The position numbers and the translations under genes are program-made. This document shows, one piece after another, positions 17,351-25,596 of a stretch of 64,000 nucleotides of DNA. A model generated the notes under the pieces. It had not been told where the DNA came from and made no database searches. It saw only the letters and a program-made list of their open reading frames with translations. Origin of the DNA: CAZCJU01 sp964562175 (GTDB taxonomy: Bacteria > Bacillota > Clostridia > Oscillospirales > CAG-272); contig CAZLRV010000008.1 in the NCBI GenBank assembly GCA_964562175.1, forward strand, positions 32,661 to 96,660, in the 5' to 3' direction. How positions within the stretch are numbered: position 1 is the first letter of the stretch; each line of letters opens with the position of its first letter.

Positions 17351-18274
17351 ATGAAAAAGTCGAAAACGGTATTGCTTATCGTACCGTATATAATATCGGC
17401 GGCGTTTCTCATATTTATGAGAGATAAGGCATACAGCGGAGCATACAGAGGCGTGAGCCTATGTCTGTGGGGCGTTATACCGTCCGTGCTTCCGTTTGCG
17501 GTTTTGACAAAATATTTTTATTACTCGGCCGATGCCGAAAGAGTCGCGTGCCTTATCGGAAAAAGGCTTTGCCGAATGCTCGGTGCTACGCAGAATGCGG
17601 CGGTGATAATATTGCTCGGCTGTATAAGCGGCTATCCGACCTCTGCGGCATTATGCGCCCGAATGTATGAGGAGGGAAAAATAACAGCCTCGGAAGCGTG
17701 CAGACTTGCTTCGTTTACAAATAACGCAACGCCGGCATTCGTAATAAGCTTTGTCGGCGTCGGTGCGTTCGGAAGCATCAAAATAGGCGTGGCAATGTAT
17801 ATTTGCCTGATGCTCTCCTCACTGATATACGGGGCTGTGATATCGCCGCATACGGCTGTGGGAGATACGGTCTGCTTTTGCCGCAAAACGAGCCGAGCCG
17901 ATGCTTTTACGAAAGCGGTCACATCGTCCATGCCGTCGATACTGAATGCGTGCGGATATGTTATCGTGTTCTCGGTGGTAGGCTCGGCACTTGAATGCTT
18001 TGTGAAAAACGGATATCTGCGGTGTATAATGCTTCTTTTGCTGGAGCTGAGTGTCGGAGTGTCGTGCATATGTGAATATGTAACGTATACGCCCGCCTGC
18101 TTTGCACTCGTTACCTCGCTCGTTTCGCTTTCGGGGCTGTGCGCAATGGTACAGGTAAGCTCTCAGCTTGCCGCCTGCGGACTCGGTGCGGGAGAATACG
18201 TAAAGGGTAAGGCGGTGCAGTTTTTTATTACATTTGTGCTGTCTTTTCTTGTTTTTTCGATTTTTTTCGCTTAG
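17351..18274 (+). CDS. ylbJ: YlbJ-like sporulation membrane protein
   Basis: A 307-residue integral membrane protein with about eight hydrophobic segments, of the nucleoside-recognition/gate group that includes the sporulation protein YlbJ. VIPSVLPFAVL, LGCISGYPTSAALCARMYEEG and SFTNNATPAFVISFVG correspond to the YlbJ motifs SGYPxGA and FTNxxxPxFI. It is shorter than the B. subtilis protein (about 400). GGGGGA precedes the ATG. It is divergent from yqfCD, another sporulation pair, with only 77 bases between the starts, so both may answer to the same mother-cell sigma factor; no convincing sigma-E site could be placed for this gene. Confidence 0.7.
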   Translation: MKKSKTVLLIVPYIISAAFLIFMRDKAYSGAYRGVSLCLWGVIPSVLPFAVLTKYFYYSADAERVACLIGKRLCRMLGATQNAAVIILLGCISGYPTSAALCARMYEEGKITASEACRLASFTNNATPAFVISFVGVGAFGSIKIGVAMYICLMLSSLIYGAVISPHTAVGDTVCFCRKTSRADAFTKAVTSSMPSILNACGYVIVFSVVGSALECFVKNGYLRCIMLLLLELSVGVSCICEYVTYTPACFALVTSLVSLSGLCAMVQVSSQLAACGLGAGEYVKGKAVQFFITFVLSFLVFSIFFA

Positions 18275-18278
18275 GGTA

Positions 18279-18307
18279 TGGACATTTTGCGTGTTTTGTT
18301 GTATAAT
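18279..18307 (+). promoter_or_regulatory. Sigma-A promoter for the Cys-rich protein/mazF pair
   Basis: TGGACA (18279-18284), 17-base spacer and TATAAT (18302-18307), just after the ylbJ-like stop codon. Transcription would start near 18314, a short distance before the ATG at 18337. Confidence 0.65.
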
Positions 18308-18336
18308 CATACTTGAAAGGAACGGGGGATGAAAAA

Positions 18337-18534
18337 ATGGAAGCTGCGGAATACGAAAAAATGTGTGCCTATTGCGAATATGCGTGCCGCTTGTACGAGG
18401 GCGAGCATATGCTTTGCAAAAAAAGGGGCGTTGTCGCCGCTCAATACTCTTGTGCAAAATTTATTTACGACCCGATGAAGCGTACTGTCAGAAGGTCGAA
18501 GCTCTCGCACGATGAGCTTTTACACGACGAGTGA
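18337..18534 (+). CDS. Small Cys-rich conserved clostridial protein
   Basis: A 65-residue cytoplasmic protein with CAYCEYACRLYEG, a later LCKKRG and SCAKFIYDPMKR. Five Cys, with a CxxC and the closing CxxFxYDPxKR, suggest a small zinc- or Fe-S-binding fold. Short proteins with this YDPxKR ending are common in Clostridia but have no known role. GGGGGA lies about 7 bases before the ATG; a TTG eight codons earlier is possible but lacks a site. It has its own promoter and precedes mazF by 114 bases, occupying the place where a MazE-type antitoxin is usually found, although it does not look like a ribbon-helix-helix or AbrB-type antitoxin. Confidence 0.65.
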   Translation: MEAAEYEKMCAYCEYACRLYEGEHMLCKKRGVVAAQYSCAKFIYDPMKRTVRRSKLSHDELLHDE

Positions 18535-18601
18535 GAAATGCGTTTTGAAATAATCGGTTAATTTTTCAAAGGCTGTGATTAAAAGTCCCGACGCACGGGA
18601 A

Positions 18602-18630
18602 AATATAAGTACGTAACCAAGACTTATATT
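18602..18630. promoter_or_regulatory. Inverted repeat upstream of mazF
   Basis: AATATAAGT (18602-18610) and ACTTATATT (18622-18630) form a perfect 9-bp inverted repeat with an 11-base centre, ending 8 bases before the mazF ribosome site. It may be an operator or an mRNA hairpin. A smaller hairpin (TCCCG...CGGGA, 18586-18600) precedes it. Confidence 0.45.
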
Positions 18631-18648
18631 CTTTTGCGGAGGGGATCC

Positions 18649-18993
18649 ATGCTGATAAAAAGAGGAGATATTTTTTACGCCGACCTGTCACCCGTCGTAG
18701 GCTCCGAGCAGGGCGGGCTGAGACCTGTACTTATCGTTCAAAATGACGTGGGGAACAAATACAGCCCGACCGTTATAGCGGCGGCGATAACGAGCAGAGT
18801 AAGCAAGGCAAAGCTGCCGACTCACATAGGCGTTTACGCCGAAAACTACGGGCTGGCAAAGGACTCGGTGATATTGCTTGAACAGGTGAGGACGATAGAC
18901 AAAACACGCCTAAAGGAAAAAATGGGACATCTTGACGAGGAGGTAATGAGCAGGGTAAACGAGGCTATCTCGGTAAGCCTCGGACTTGAATGA
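18649..18993 (+). CDS. ndoA: MazF/NdoA-type endoribonuclease toxin
   Basis: A 114-residue PemK/MazF-fold endoribonuclease, close to Bacillus EndoA (NdoA), which cuts single-stranded mRNA at U^ACAU-type sites. RGDIFYADLSPVVGSEQGG, LRPVLIVQND and VIAAAITSR hold the catalytic Arg and Thr, and LLEQVRTIDK is the family C-terminal block. GGAGGGG lies 5 bases before the ATG. No NdoAI/MazE-like antitoxin gene is next to it: upstream is the Cys-rich small protein and downstream a terminator, so it is an orphan toxin in this window. Chromosomal NdoA without a linked antitoxin is known in some Clostridia. Confidence 0.9.
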   Translation: MLIKRGDIFYADLSPVVGSEQGGLRPVLIVQNDVGNKYSPTVIAAAITSRVSKAKLPTHIGVYAENYGLAKDSVILLEQVRTIDKTRLKEKMGHLDEEVMSRVNEAISVSLGLE

Positions 18994-19048
18994 CAGCTCG
19001 CCTACCCACAGTGATTGACTCACCCGATAGTTCAAAGTAATACAAAAT

Positions 19049-19073
19049 GCGGCACGGGTATGAACCGTGCCGC
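19049..19073. terminator. Terminator between mazF and the LRR protein gene
   Basis: GCGGCACGG (19049-19057) pairs with CCGTGCCGC (19065-19073). On the minus strand it is followed by ATTTTGTATT and lies 26 bases past the LRR-protein stop; on the plus strand the tail is TGTTTGGTT. Best fit is the minus-strand gene. Confidence 0.7.
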
Positions 19074-19098
19074 TGTTTGGTTGAAAAGTGTTTTTTGC

Positions 19099-21111
19099 CT
19101 AAAAGCCGTTATTTATCGCATCTGCGACCTTATTATATGAGAGGCTGACCTCGTAGCCCTCCTCCTCGGAACCGTCGGCAAATACGGCAACGGTTTTTGC
19201 CGTGAAGAGTGTATTCTTTGCCGAGTCGGGAATGTTGGTTATGCAGAGGGTGAATACTGTCTTTTCCGTATTGTAGAATTTTGTGATATCCACTCTTTTC
19301 CACTCGCCCTCGGGCTTTTTAACGAGAACGTAGAAGGACTCGGGCGTTTGCGTTAAATTCTCAAGTGAGAAGCCGAAGCGAAGTCCCGCAGGTGATGTCT
19401 GCTTTATCTGACCGCCCAGAGGCTCCGGAGCGTTGATATAAGCTACCTTTATGGAATTAGTCGTTGCGTATTCCTCCGCATAAGAGTTCTTATAACAACG
19501 CACGACCAAATCGGAAGGACAGTCTTCGAACTCCGGCTCGTCGATAGATGTTACACTGCTCGGTATGGTTATGCTCTTCAAGCTTGTACAGCCGCCAAAT
19601 GTATTATAATAAACATAATTGGATTCCGTGCGTGTGCCGAAGCCGATCACCGTTACACTGCTCGGTATAGTAATGCTTTCCAAGGCAGAACATGAAGAGA
19701 ACGAGCGAGAGCCTATACCGTTTATTAAGCTGTCGGAGGGTATATTGACCGTTTTCAAAGCAGTACAAGTATCGAATGTGAGCGGATCTATTCTTGTAAG
19801 CAAGCTGCCGTGGGCAATGGTAACGGTTTCCAAAGCTGTGCAATTCACGAATGCGCCAGTCGAACCGAGGCTTCTGTAAGATCTCATTGCCGTTACACTG
19901 CTCGGTATGGTTATGCTTTTCAAAGCACGACACTCAAAGAATGCACCGGCACCTATGATCTTCAGCATACCGTCGGAGGGCATGGTAACTGTTTTTAAAC
20001 CATTACAAACAGCGAATACACCCAGTTCTATATTGGTTACGCTTCTCGGTATCTCAATGCTTGACAGCGATTTACAACCACTGAATGCATATTCTCCTAT
20101 ACTTGTAAGAGTGTCTGGCAGATCGACCTCTCCCAGATTATTGCAAATGTAAAATGCGTTTTTGCCTATACTGCGCACACCGCTCGGTATATAGACACTT
20201 TTCAAGTTGCGAATCTTATAGAACGCATTATCGAAAATGACCCTCGTATCCTCGTGGATAGCGAAATCGAAAAAGTTGTCGTCTTCGTCGTCTTCGTTTC
20301 CATCAAGCATTGTTTTGTCAATACCCATCAGAACAAGATACGGGTTATCTGTATTCCCCAAATAGTAACCGTCCAAGGTTTCATTGTATATCAAGCTATT
20401 GCATCCGCTGAATGCATCATTGCCTATAATGCTTATACTGTTCGGTATTGAAATATCCTCTAAGCTTCTGCAGTCGGAGAAGGCACCTTCAAGAATAATT
20501 ACGGTAGTATCGTGAATGTTGAATGAGGTCATATCCTTGGTAACGGTGTTCATTAAAACATGATACGGAGAGACTGTGCTTCCCAAATAATTTCCGTTTT
20601 CGTATACGTTATATTTTAGGCTTGAGCAACCGTAGAATGCCTGAGAGCCTATAATTGCCACACTGCTCGGCACGGTCACGTTTTCCAGAACACTGCAGTC
20701 GTAGAAAGCCTGCAAGCCTATGCTCGTCACACTATCTGCCATGCTTACGCTCTTCAAGCCCGGGCAACAGCTGAATGCGTGATCGCCTATGCTCGTTACC
20801 CCGTTTTCGACAACAACGGCTTTAATACCGCTGTCAAAGCAAAAAGGCGATATGAAATCGGAATCGACTTCAAAAGTGTAATAATCGTACATTCCGCCGG
20901 TACCCGATATGGTAAGCGTGCCGTCGTCCGCGAGCGTATACGTTACATCGGGACCGCATTTACCGCTTTTGGGAAGCGTTGCGGCTTGATATGCTTTAAT
21001 GCCGTCATACGTTATCGGCTCATCCGTGCCTGCCGTAACAGCCGATGTGTTGAACAGTACCGAGGAGATGATAAAGGTCAGTGCCAAAAATGACGAAATG
21101 ATTTTTTTCAT
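19099..21111 (-). CDS. BspA-type leucine-rich repeat secreted protein
   Basis: A 670-residue secreted protein. Residues 1-28 are a signal peptide (cut near SAVTAG). Residues about 50-570 contain many LRR_5 (BspA/TpLRR) units of about 23-26 residues with the cores IGDHAFSCCPGLKSV, IGLQAFYDCSVLENV and SIGEYAFSGCKSLSSIEIP. These solenoids bind host or bacterial surface ligands in other species. Two long inserts (near residues 165-190 and 240-300) break the array. The last 95 residues are a non-repeat beta domain (GLRFGFSLENL, FYVLVKKPEGEW) with no LPXTG or membrane helix, so anchoring is not apparent. A sigma-A promoter lies about 140 bases upstream. Role in adhesion is inference. Confidence 0.88.
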   Translation of the reverse strand: MKKIISSFLALTFIISSVLFNTSAVTAGTDEPITYDGIKAYQAATLPKSGKCGPDVTYTLADDGTLTISGTGGMYDYYTFEVDSDFISPFCFDSGIKAVVVENGVTSIGDHAFSCCPGLKSVSMADSVTSIGLQAFYDCSVLENVTVPSSVAIIGSQAFYGCSSLKYNVYENGNYLGSTVSPYHVLMNTVTKDMTSFNIHDTTVIILEGAFSDCRSLEDISIPNSISIIGNDAFSGCNSLIYNETLDGYYLGNTDNPYLVLMGIDKTMLDGNEDDEDDNFFDFAIHEDTRVIFDNAFYKIRNLKSVYIPSGVRSIGKNAFYICNNLGEVDLPDTLTSIGEYAFSGCKSLSSIEIPRSVTNIELGVFAVCNGLKTVTMPSDGMLKIIGAGAFFECRALKSITIPSSVTAMRSYRSLGSTGAFVNCTALETVTIAHGSLLTRIDPLTFDTCTALKTVNIPSDSLINGIGSRSFSSCSALESITIPSSVTVIGFGTRTESNYVYYNTFGGCTSLKSITIPSSVTSIDEPEFEDCPSDLVVRCYKNSYAEEYATTNSIKVAYINAPEPLGGQIKQTSPAGLRFGFSLENLTQTPESFYVLVKKPEGEWKRVDITKFYNTEKTVFTLCITNIPDSAKNTLFTAKTVAVFADGSEEEGYEVSLSYNKVADAINNGF

Positions 21112-21249
21112 TGCTTGCTCCTTTTTTGATATTTTGTTATGATGATTGCCGAGGCAATATCGTATATTGCTTCTGCGGTCCGACTTGCTTTTTCACAGCG
21201 GTAACGCAGAGTATACAACGTAATTTACATTAAGTATACAATACAATTG

Positions 21250-21278
21250 ATGATAACATAATATCGAAAAAAAGTCAA
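21250..21278 (-). promoter_or_regulatory. Sigma-A promoter for the LRR protein
   Basis: Read on the minus strand: TTGACT (21278-21273), 17-base spacer, TATCAT (21255-21250). The roughly 130-base leader that follows contains no other open frame I can support. The whole 21112-21441 gap holds only this promoter and the hairpin at 21346-21376. Confidence 0.7.
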
Positions 21279-21345
21279 TAGGTGCAAATATTTTTTTCGT
21301 TTTGTTAAAAGAAAAATCAAAAAAGTACGATGAGGGAATTGAAAT

Positions 21346-21376
21346 GCACCCCAAAGGTGTCTGACCCTTGGGGTGC
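21346..21376 (-). terminator. Hairpin downstream of the P-type ATPase gene
   Basis: GCACCCCAA (21346-21354) pairs with TTGGGGTGC (21368-21376). On the minus strand it is followed by ATTTCAATT rather than a clean T run, so termination is likely but not certain. A second hairpin (ACCGCC...GGCGGT) lies at about 21419-21439. Confidence 0.45.
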
Positions 21377-21441
21377 GTATCGGAAACGATCGGAGCTTGC
21401 GATATTTGTGTACGCCGAACCGCCCTCGTGCGGAGGCGGTC

Positions 21442-24039
21442 TTATTCTTCGCCGCGGTCAAACAGCTTACGGAGCAGGTCGGCGGGGATAACGAGTGAGG
21501 AGAGCAACAGTACAAACAATAGCTCGTCGGGTGTAAGCGGGGTGCAACGAAAGGTACTGCCGCCGCAATACATCAAAAACAGCTGGAATGCGAACACCGC
21601 CGCCATTATCACGCAGAACGAGCGATTTTCGGAGAGGTGAGAAAGTATATTCAATCTATGTGTTCTTGCGTTAAAGCAGTTGAATATTCCGGTAAAGACG
21701 AACAGACCGAAAAAGCCGCAATAAAACGGTAACGGGTCGGAATAAAAGCCGAAAAAGCTTTTGACGACCTCAGCCCTCAAGAACCATATCATAACGGACG
21801 TGGATATTATGCCGGTGAAGGCTATTCGCCTTTTCATTGCTCCACTCAGAACATTTTCGTCACGTCCTATGGGGCGATCCTTCATGTATTCCGCCCTCGG
21901 TGCTTCGGCGGCAAATGCGAGTGCGGCGAGCGTATCCATAATAATATTTATCCAAAGCATTTGCACGACGGTGACGGGCGTATCACAGCCTATCAGCGGA
22001 GCGATAAGCGAGATCCCGACGGCACAAAAATTCATCGTTAGCTGAAAATGCAGAAATTTTTTAATGCTTCTGTATATCGTCCTGCCGTAAAGCACCGCAC
22101 GTGCGATAGATGCTATATTATCGTCGGCAATAACTATATCGCCCGCTTCCTTTGCAACGTCACAGCCACTGCCCATGGCAAAGCCGACATCGGCGCAACG
22201 CAATGCGGGGGAGTCGTTTATACCGTCCCCCGTCATTGCCGCAACACGTCCCTCGCTCTTGCATATTCTTACCATACGGCTTTTATCGGACGGATAAGCA
22301 CGGTATATCACGGATAGGTGCGGCAGAAGGTGTTTGACCTCGTCATCGCTCATTTCCGAGAGCCGATTGCCGGATATGACGATATTTCTTTGCTTGCTTA
22401 TTATCCCGACACGCTCTGCCACATTACGTGCGGTAGACTCACCGTCGCCCGTTATCATTATAACGTCGATACCCGCACCTTGAAGCTGTGCTACGGCAGA
22501 ACGAGCCTGTGTACGCACGCCGTCCCAAAGCATGGCTACACCTACAAGAGTTGTTTTTCCTCCTTGCTTAACGCATATCGCAACGGCACGCATGGAGGCG
22601 TTCGCACCTTGCCCGAGGGAGGATAACAGCATTTGCTTATCAAGAGGTACTCTTTTGCCCATATTATCGAATGCATCGGTGCATTGAGGTATTACGGTGT
22701 CGGGTGAGCCTTTTATGTAAATATATTTTTCACCGCCCTCAAGCATTGTGGCGGAGGAATATTTCTTTTCGGATGAAAACGGCTCTCGGTCAATTACCTC
22801 GTATCGCGCGACATCTTTTTTATATATACGAAAATAAGAATATAATGCTCGGTCGGTGGGCGTTGCGCCCGAAATACCGTCTTTTCCCTCAACGCATGAG
22901 GTATCGAGCAGGCAGGATGCGGCAAGGTGACGTATCAATGGAACGGGGAGAGTGCCTTCGCAATACCGTCCGTCACCTGTGATCATCCCCCGAACGCTCA
23001 TAATGCCCTCGGTCAGCGTTCCCGTTTTGTCCGTAAACAGAATATCTATGCCGCCGCAGGTCTCAATGCCGACGGGGGTGCGTACCATGACGCTGTCACG
23101 CTTCATTTTCGCTATATTTTGCCTAAGCACAACGCCTATCATCATGGGCAAGCCCTCCGGTACGGCAACGATAACGACCGTCAGGGCAAGAGTCAGAGCG
23201 TGAAACACACAGGATAAAAGCGTGGGGAGAGTGCTTAATGTGTGTAGTATTGCCGCCCTGTCGAAGCCGTTGTCTATTACAAGGGAGTTGAACAGATCGG
23301 CGCACGCCACGAGCAGAGCCGAAATATATCCGTAGCGGCTTATCGTTTCGGCAAGCACGGAGAGCTTTTTCTTCAGAGGACTTTCCTCCCCGCCCTCGGC
23401 AAGCTCACTTGCGATGCTTCCGTAATACGTTTTTTCCCCGACCTCACTCACGGTCATAAGCCCCTCACCGGAGCAAACGAGCGAGCCGCAAAACAAGCTG
23501 CAGGTGTCGTTTAATTGCATAGTCCGGGGACGCTTTGCCGCCGTTTTTTCAACCTCCTCACTCTCGCCGTTGAGCGGTGATTGGTCTACGGTTATCCGCC
23601 CCGAGGAAAGATAACCGTCCGCACGAAGCTTTTCGCCCGCACGCAACAGTACAACATCGCCGACAACTATCTCACCGCTCGGAATAACAACGGGTACACC
23701 GTCACGATAGGCCGTGACGCTTGCCCTCTGCGAGTCGGACATAAGCGTTGCGTAAGCCTTTTCACTGCCGTATTCGCTCGATGCGGAAACGAGCGTGGAT
23801 ATAAGCACGGCAGAGACGATACCGAATACCTCTATCGGATCGGGATTTTTGATATGTATCAATACGTTTATCGCCAACGCCGCAAGAAGGATCTTGATTA
23901 TCGGATCGTTAAAGGACGAGATAAACAGCTTCAAAAAAGAGCGGCTTGCACGGCGGTTTATAATGTTTTTACCGTATTTTTCTCCGCTTTTCCTCGCCTC
24001 GGCGCTTGACAGCCCCACGATATGCTTTTGCTCCGTCAT
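21442..24039 (-). CDS. Calcium-type cation-translocating P-type ATPase
   Basis: An 865-residue P-type ATPase of the Ca2+ (PMCA/SERCA, type II) group, expected to export calcium from the cytoplasm. Visible landmarks are the actuator loop LNGESEEVEK (the TGES motif with N for T), the membrane motif VIVAVPEGLPM that carries the cation-binding Glu, the phosphorylated Asp in LFTDKTGTLTEG, KGSPD in the nucleotide domain, and GDGINDSPALRCADVG. The C-terminal half has the usual six membrane segments, with NIIMDTLAALAFA for M6. The frame is open 14 codons upstream; AAGGAG 6 bases before this ATG sets the start. It stands alone. Regulation is not evident. Confidence 0.92.
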   Translation of the reverse strand: MTEQKHIVGLSSAEARKSGEKYGKNIINRRASRSFLKLFISSFNDPIIKILLAALAINVLIHIKNPDPIEVFGIVSAVLISTLVSASSEYGSEKAYATLMSDSQRASVTAYRDGVPVVIPSGEIVVGDVVLLRAGEKLRADGYLSSGRITVDQSPLNGESEEVEKTAAKRPRTMQLNDTCSLFCGSLVCSGEGLMTVSEVGEKTYYGSIASELAEGGEESPLKKKLSVLAETISRYGYISALLVACADLFNSLVIDNGFDRAAILHTLSTLPTLLSCVFHALTLALTVVIVAVPEGLPMMIGVVLRQNIAKMKRDSVMVRTPVGIETCGGIDILFTDKTGTLTEGIMSVRGMITGDGRYCEGTLPVPLIRHLAASCLLDTSCVEGKDGISGATPTDRALYSYFRIYKKDVARYEVIDREPFSSEKKYSSATMLEGGEKYIYIKGSPDTVIPQCTDAFDNMGKRVPLDKQMLLSSLGQGANASMRAVAICVKQGGKTTLVGVAMLWDGVRTQARSAVAQLQGAGIDVIMITGDGESTARNVAERVGIISKQRNIVISGNRLSEMSDDEVKHLLPHLSVIYRAYPSDKSRMVRICKSEGRVAAMTGDGINDSPALRCADVGFAMGSGCDVAKEAGDIVIADDNIASIARAVLYGRTIYRSIKKFLHFQLTMNFCAVGISLIAPLIGCDTPVTVVQMLWINIIMDTLAALAFAAEAPRAEYMKDRPIGRDENVLSGAMKRRIAFTGIISTSVMIWFLRAEVVKSFFGFYSDPLPFYCGFFGLFVFTGIFNCFNARTHRLNILSHLSENRSFCVIMAAVFAFQLFLMYCGGSTFRCTPLTPDELLFVLLLSSLVIPADLLRKLFDRGEE

Positions 24040-24090
24040 TTTTTGCTCCTTACGCATATTATTATAACAATGCATATGCACACGGGGGCA

Positions 24091-24124
24091 AAAATATCCG
24101 CACCCCCGTTTTGAGGTGCGGATA
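24091..24124 (-). terminator. Rho-independent terminator of the paired lipoprotein genes
   Basis: On the minus strand TATCCGCACC (24124-24115) pairs with GGTGCGGATA (24104-24095), followed by TTTTTGCC. It begins 5 bases after the stop of the gene ending at 24130. Confidence 0.85.
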
Positions 24125-24129
24125 ATATT

Positions 24130-25596
24130 TTATTTGTATGCTATTTCAGAGCCGTCGCAGGTCATATAATACTTTTCACCGTCAAGCGTTTCGACGAAAT
24201 ACCTATAGCCGTCCTGCAGATTCACGTACTTGTATTTTTCATCGATATCATCTATTTGATAATACGCATTGCCCGATGCATCCGTATACTTGAACACGGC
24301 GTTTTCACAATGATACATACCGCCGTGTACATTTGCGTACATCGGCACCTGCGTGGTGTAGATGCTTACCTCGTCGCAGACTATATCACGTATCAATTTC
24401 ATCGTTATAAGATCTATCTCACCCCATTTGCCCTCTGAGCGAACAACGAGCCTGTTGCCGAGCTGTTTGCCCTCGTCAAAGGTGCGTTGGCGAAGCTTGT
24501 TTCCCTCGACTAAGACAAGGGTACAGCCGTCATCACCGAAAAGCACTATGTAGTAGCCTACGGACGGCTCGGCAGTGCTGCGAGGGTACTTGTCATACAA
24601 AATATCGGTATACTTTACCTCTGTCGTTATTTTTCCCTTGTGGCGTATTCCGTAATACATAACACCGTCAATTGAACGCACGGCGATATCCAAGCCGTCC
24701 GTCAGACTGTAATACATATATTCGTCCCCACCGTCGGGGCATGAGGTGTAATTCGGTTCTTTCATATCGAGAGCATCGAGCGTTGTGCCGACGATCCTTG
24801 GCGCACGGCTGAGAACACAGCCTTTGCCCGAATATATATCGATACAGCCGCCCTCGTTGTCGATACGCTGAAACGGCGTTCTGTCAAACACATCGGGTGT
24901 GAAGCTAAGTCGGTTGCCGACGGCAACGCCGTATGTACCGTCGTCGTTTTGCGTTACGCTTATGTCACCGTGTCCGATAAAGGGCAGGGAAGTGTTTTTC
25001 GGCAGACTTGACGTATCGAAAACAGGCTCAAAGCGTTTATCGAGCAGTATATACGCATCGGTGTTGCCGTTTAGCGTGCCGTCGCCGTCGGTCGCTACCT
25101 TAGCCGAAGCCGTGCCGTCACCGTATATTATGCAATCGGTGAGGCTGTACTTGAGCTTGCAGGTGTAATCGTTTTTTTCCGTATCGTAATTTATAATGAA
25201 CGCATATGTCGTGTAGTCGGCACTGCCGCACAGAAGCATATATATGTCGTATAATTTGCCGCTTGAGTCCTTCTCGTAATAAATATGCTTTTCCTTGAAG
25301 GTACCGTCAATGATCGGCGTTCTGTTGTGTGTTATCTTAAATGAGTCGATACTTGCGGAAATACTTCTGCAAGCGTAAAACGGCAGGGAAGCGATCAGTG
25401 CCTCATATGCCATGCCGTCCGAGCTGTCCGGTATCACCTCGGTGCCGCCCGTCGTTTCGGGAGCGGATGTAACGAGGCTCTCACTCGTCGGCTCGCTCGT
25501 CTGCTGTGAGGTGTCGGAGACCTTGTCATCGCCGCCGCAGGCGGTCAGGGAGATAATGAGAGCGATAAGCGTTAATGCGGAAATGAGTTTTTTCAT
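24130..25596 (-). CDS. Lipoprotein, WG-repeat-like, paralogue of the next gene
   Basis: A 488-residue lipoprotein. The signal peptide ends in the lipobox SLTAC at residue 20, then a Ser/Thr-rich linker (to about 60). The rest is a string of beta-rich units such as AYILLDKRFEPVFD, EGKWGEIDLITMKLI and the tail YRYFVETLDGEKYYMTCDGSEI. The GKWG motifs resemble WG repeats, which form beta-propeller-like surfaces. It aligns along its length with the protein encoded at 25593-27032 (shared DKRFEP, GKWG, ID.DEKY..V and GDY/DGYRYFV blocks), so the two arose by tandem duplication. The 4-base overlap shows co-translation. No function is known; a surface or wall role is inferred from the lipobox. Confidence 0.7.
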   Translation of the reverse strand: MKKLISALTLIALIISLTACGGDDKVSDTSQQTSEPTSESLVTSAPETTGGTEVIPDSSDGMAYEALIASLPFYACRSISASIDSFKITHNRTPIIDGTFKEKHIYYEKDSSGKLYDIYMLLCGSADYTTYAFIINYDTEKNDYTCKLKYSLTDCIIYGDGTASAKVATDGDGTLNGNTDAYILLDKRFEPVFDTSSLPKNTSLPFIGHGDISVTQNDDGTYGVAVGNRLSFTPDVFDRTPFQRIDNEGGCIDIYSGKGCVLSRAPRIVGTTLDALDMKEPNYTSCPDGGDEYMYYSLTDGLDIAVRSIDGVMYYGIRHKGKITTEVKYTDILYDKYPRSTAEPSVGYYIVLFGDDGCTLVLVEGNKLRQRTFDEGKQLGNRLVVRSEGKWGEIDLITMKLIRDIVCDEVSIYTTQVPMYANVHGGMYHCENAVFKYTDASGNAYYQIDDIDEKYKYVNLQDGYRYFVETLDGEKYYMTCDGSEIAYK

